A DNA stretch of 6,527 bases from Gammaproteobacteria bacterium (GTDB taxonomy: Bacteria > Pseudomonadota > Gammaproteobacteria > Pseudomonadales > Azotimanducaceae): the NCBI GenBank assembly GCA_002712135.1, contig PASO01000049.1:33975-40501 (forward strand), given 5' to 3'. Positions 6,109 to 6,527 of the stretch are shown piece after piece. Under the pieces are notes generated by a model. That model was not told the origin of the DNA and made no database searches. It saw only the letters and a list, made by a program, of their open reading frames with translations. The stretch's first letter is position 1, and each line of letters opens with the position of its first letter. The position numbers were made by a program, and so were the translations under genes.

Positions 6109-6496
6109 CTACGTGCTCTGGGTGCCAAGCTTTTCGCGCAGGTCCCTTAGGATCTGCTGATGGCATCGGTTTTCGTCGTCACAATAACAGCCCATGGCAA
6201 ATGTGCCGTCGCCGGAGTGGATCCAGTCAAAGCCGACGCGTTCTCTCAAGCGAGATATATCTGCGCTATTACCCACAGCGAAGGTATATCCGATGACTTT
6301 ATGTCCAGGGATCATGGGTAGTCGTGGATGTTGAGTCCTACCTATCTCATCCAGTTCCGCATGATATACGCTGTATGCAGTGATGCGTAATAAAGACCTT
6401 GTTTGACGCAGGTGGTGGCGTAGCTATTGCGGCTGGCTCGAGTGGTCGGTCTTCGTCACTCAGAGAGATCAATCGTGATAGTTGCATGGCCTGCAT
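6109..6496 (-). pseudogene. Decayed 5' fragment of a zinc-dependent alcohol dehydrogenase gene
   Basis: Reading leftwards from the ATG at 6496-6494, the first frame gives MQAMQLSRLISLSDEDRPLE and continues to KVFITHH. This matches the N-terminus of bacterial zinc alcohol dehydrogenases (MKAM...PEPGPGEVLIRV). A one-base shift around 6376-6379 moves the homology to the next frame, which reads AYSVYHAELDEIGRT, then PRLPMIPGHKVIG, then RERVGFDWIHSGDG and DDENRCHQ, before a stop at 6111-6109. In intact members these are ACGVCHTELDEIEGRT, PRLPVIPGH-x-VVG, DRVGVAWIHSACG and ENLCHQF. Decay is clear: both cysteines of the CxxCH block, including the catalytic-zinc ligand, are now Tyr; the Glu of EIEGR is deleted; the structural-zinc cysteines are mostly lost; and the remaining two thirds of the roughly 330-residue protein are absent, cut off just before the SYLF stop. 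The lower part alone makes a spurious 68-codon open frame (6315-6109). The family call rests on recalled consensus, but the motif order is compelling. The ancestor was probably an ethanol or primary alcohol oxidoreductase. Confidence 0.8.
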
Positions 6497-6527
6497 GACT
6501 GGTATGTTACTCGGGCGCTACCTCGCC

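Noticed and set aside
6098..6132. Two AAGCTT hexamers 23 bases apart as a terminator or repeat
   Set aside because: AAGCTT is self-palindromic, the loop is long and no extended stem or T-run exists.
6024..6296. 90-codon plus-strand open frame overlapping the SYLF end and the dehydrogenase relic
   Set aside because: It starts inside the SYLF gene in another frame, has a Ser/Arg-rich low-information product and lies antisense to the relic; a shadow frame.
6109..6315. 68-codon minus-strand open frame beginning MIPGHKVIG as a standalone small gene
   Set aside because: Its content is the middle of a zinc alcohol dehydrogenase N-terminal domain, with homology continuing upstream of its first Met and into another frame; it is part of the pseudogene.

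Overview
The window looks like ordinary chromosome from a Gram-negative proteobacterium of middling GC content. By gene style it is most likely a gammaproteobacterium of a marine or environmental kind. That lineage is inferred from the protein families (two-component pair, NagK-type hydrolase, long-form GST, bacterial SYLF lipoprotein-like protein), Sec signal peptides and Shine-Dalgarno sites; nothing here fixes it. There is no transposase, integrase, CRISPR array, tRNA or rRNA.

Left part, minus strand: two genes read leftwards. An unrecognised cytosolic protein of about 211-223 residues (177-848) is followed 20 bases later by the first 52 codons of a secreted protein that runs off the window (1-156). 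The second begins with a clear signal peptide and its mature start resembles secreted SGNH/GDSL-type hydrolases.

Centre, plus strand: a roughly 150-base divergent region separates these from a two-component operon. A membrane sensor histidine kinase with a large extracytoplasmic domain (998-2650) overlaps by GTGA an OmpR/PhoB-type response regulator (2647-3327). About 500 bases without a credible gene follow, holding a weak hairpin and one 13-base perfect palindrome that resembles a Fur-box core.

Right part, plus strand: a compact three-gene unit. It encodes a fumarylacetoacetate-hydrolase-family enzyme closest in motifs to fumarylpyruvate hydrolase (3836-4522), a long glutathione S-transferase family protein (4522-5496, one-base overlap) and a secreted SYLF-domain lipid-binding protein (5501-6076, four bases later). 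The pairing of an FAH-fold hydrolase with a GST recalls the gentisate/homogentisate end-steps, but this GST is not a zeta-class isomerase by motif, so that pathway link is only a hypothesis.

Right edge, minus strand: the decayed 5' third of a zinc-dependent alcohol dehydrogenase (6496 down to about 6109). It is broken by a frameshift and has lost its zinc cysteines, and what is left would be easy to miscall as a small hypothetical gene. I see no strong evidence for a wholly new system. The best leads are the FAH-GST-SYLF unit, the unrecognised 177-848 protein, and the alcohol dehydrogenase relic.
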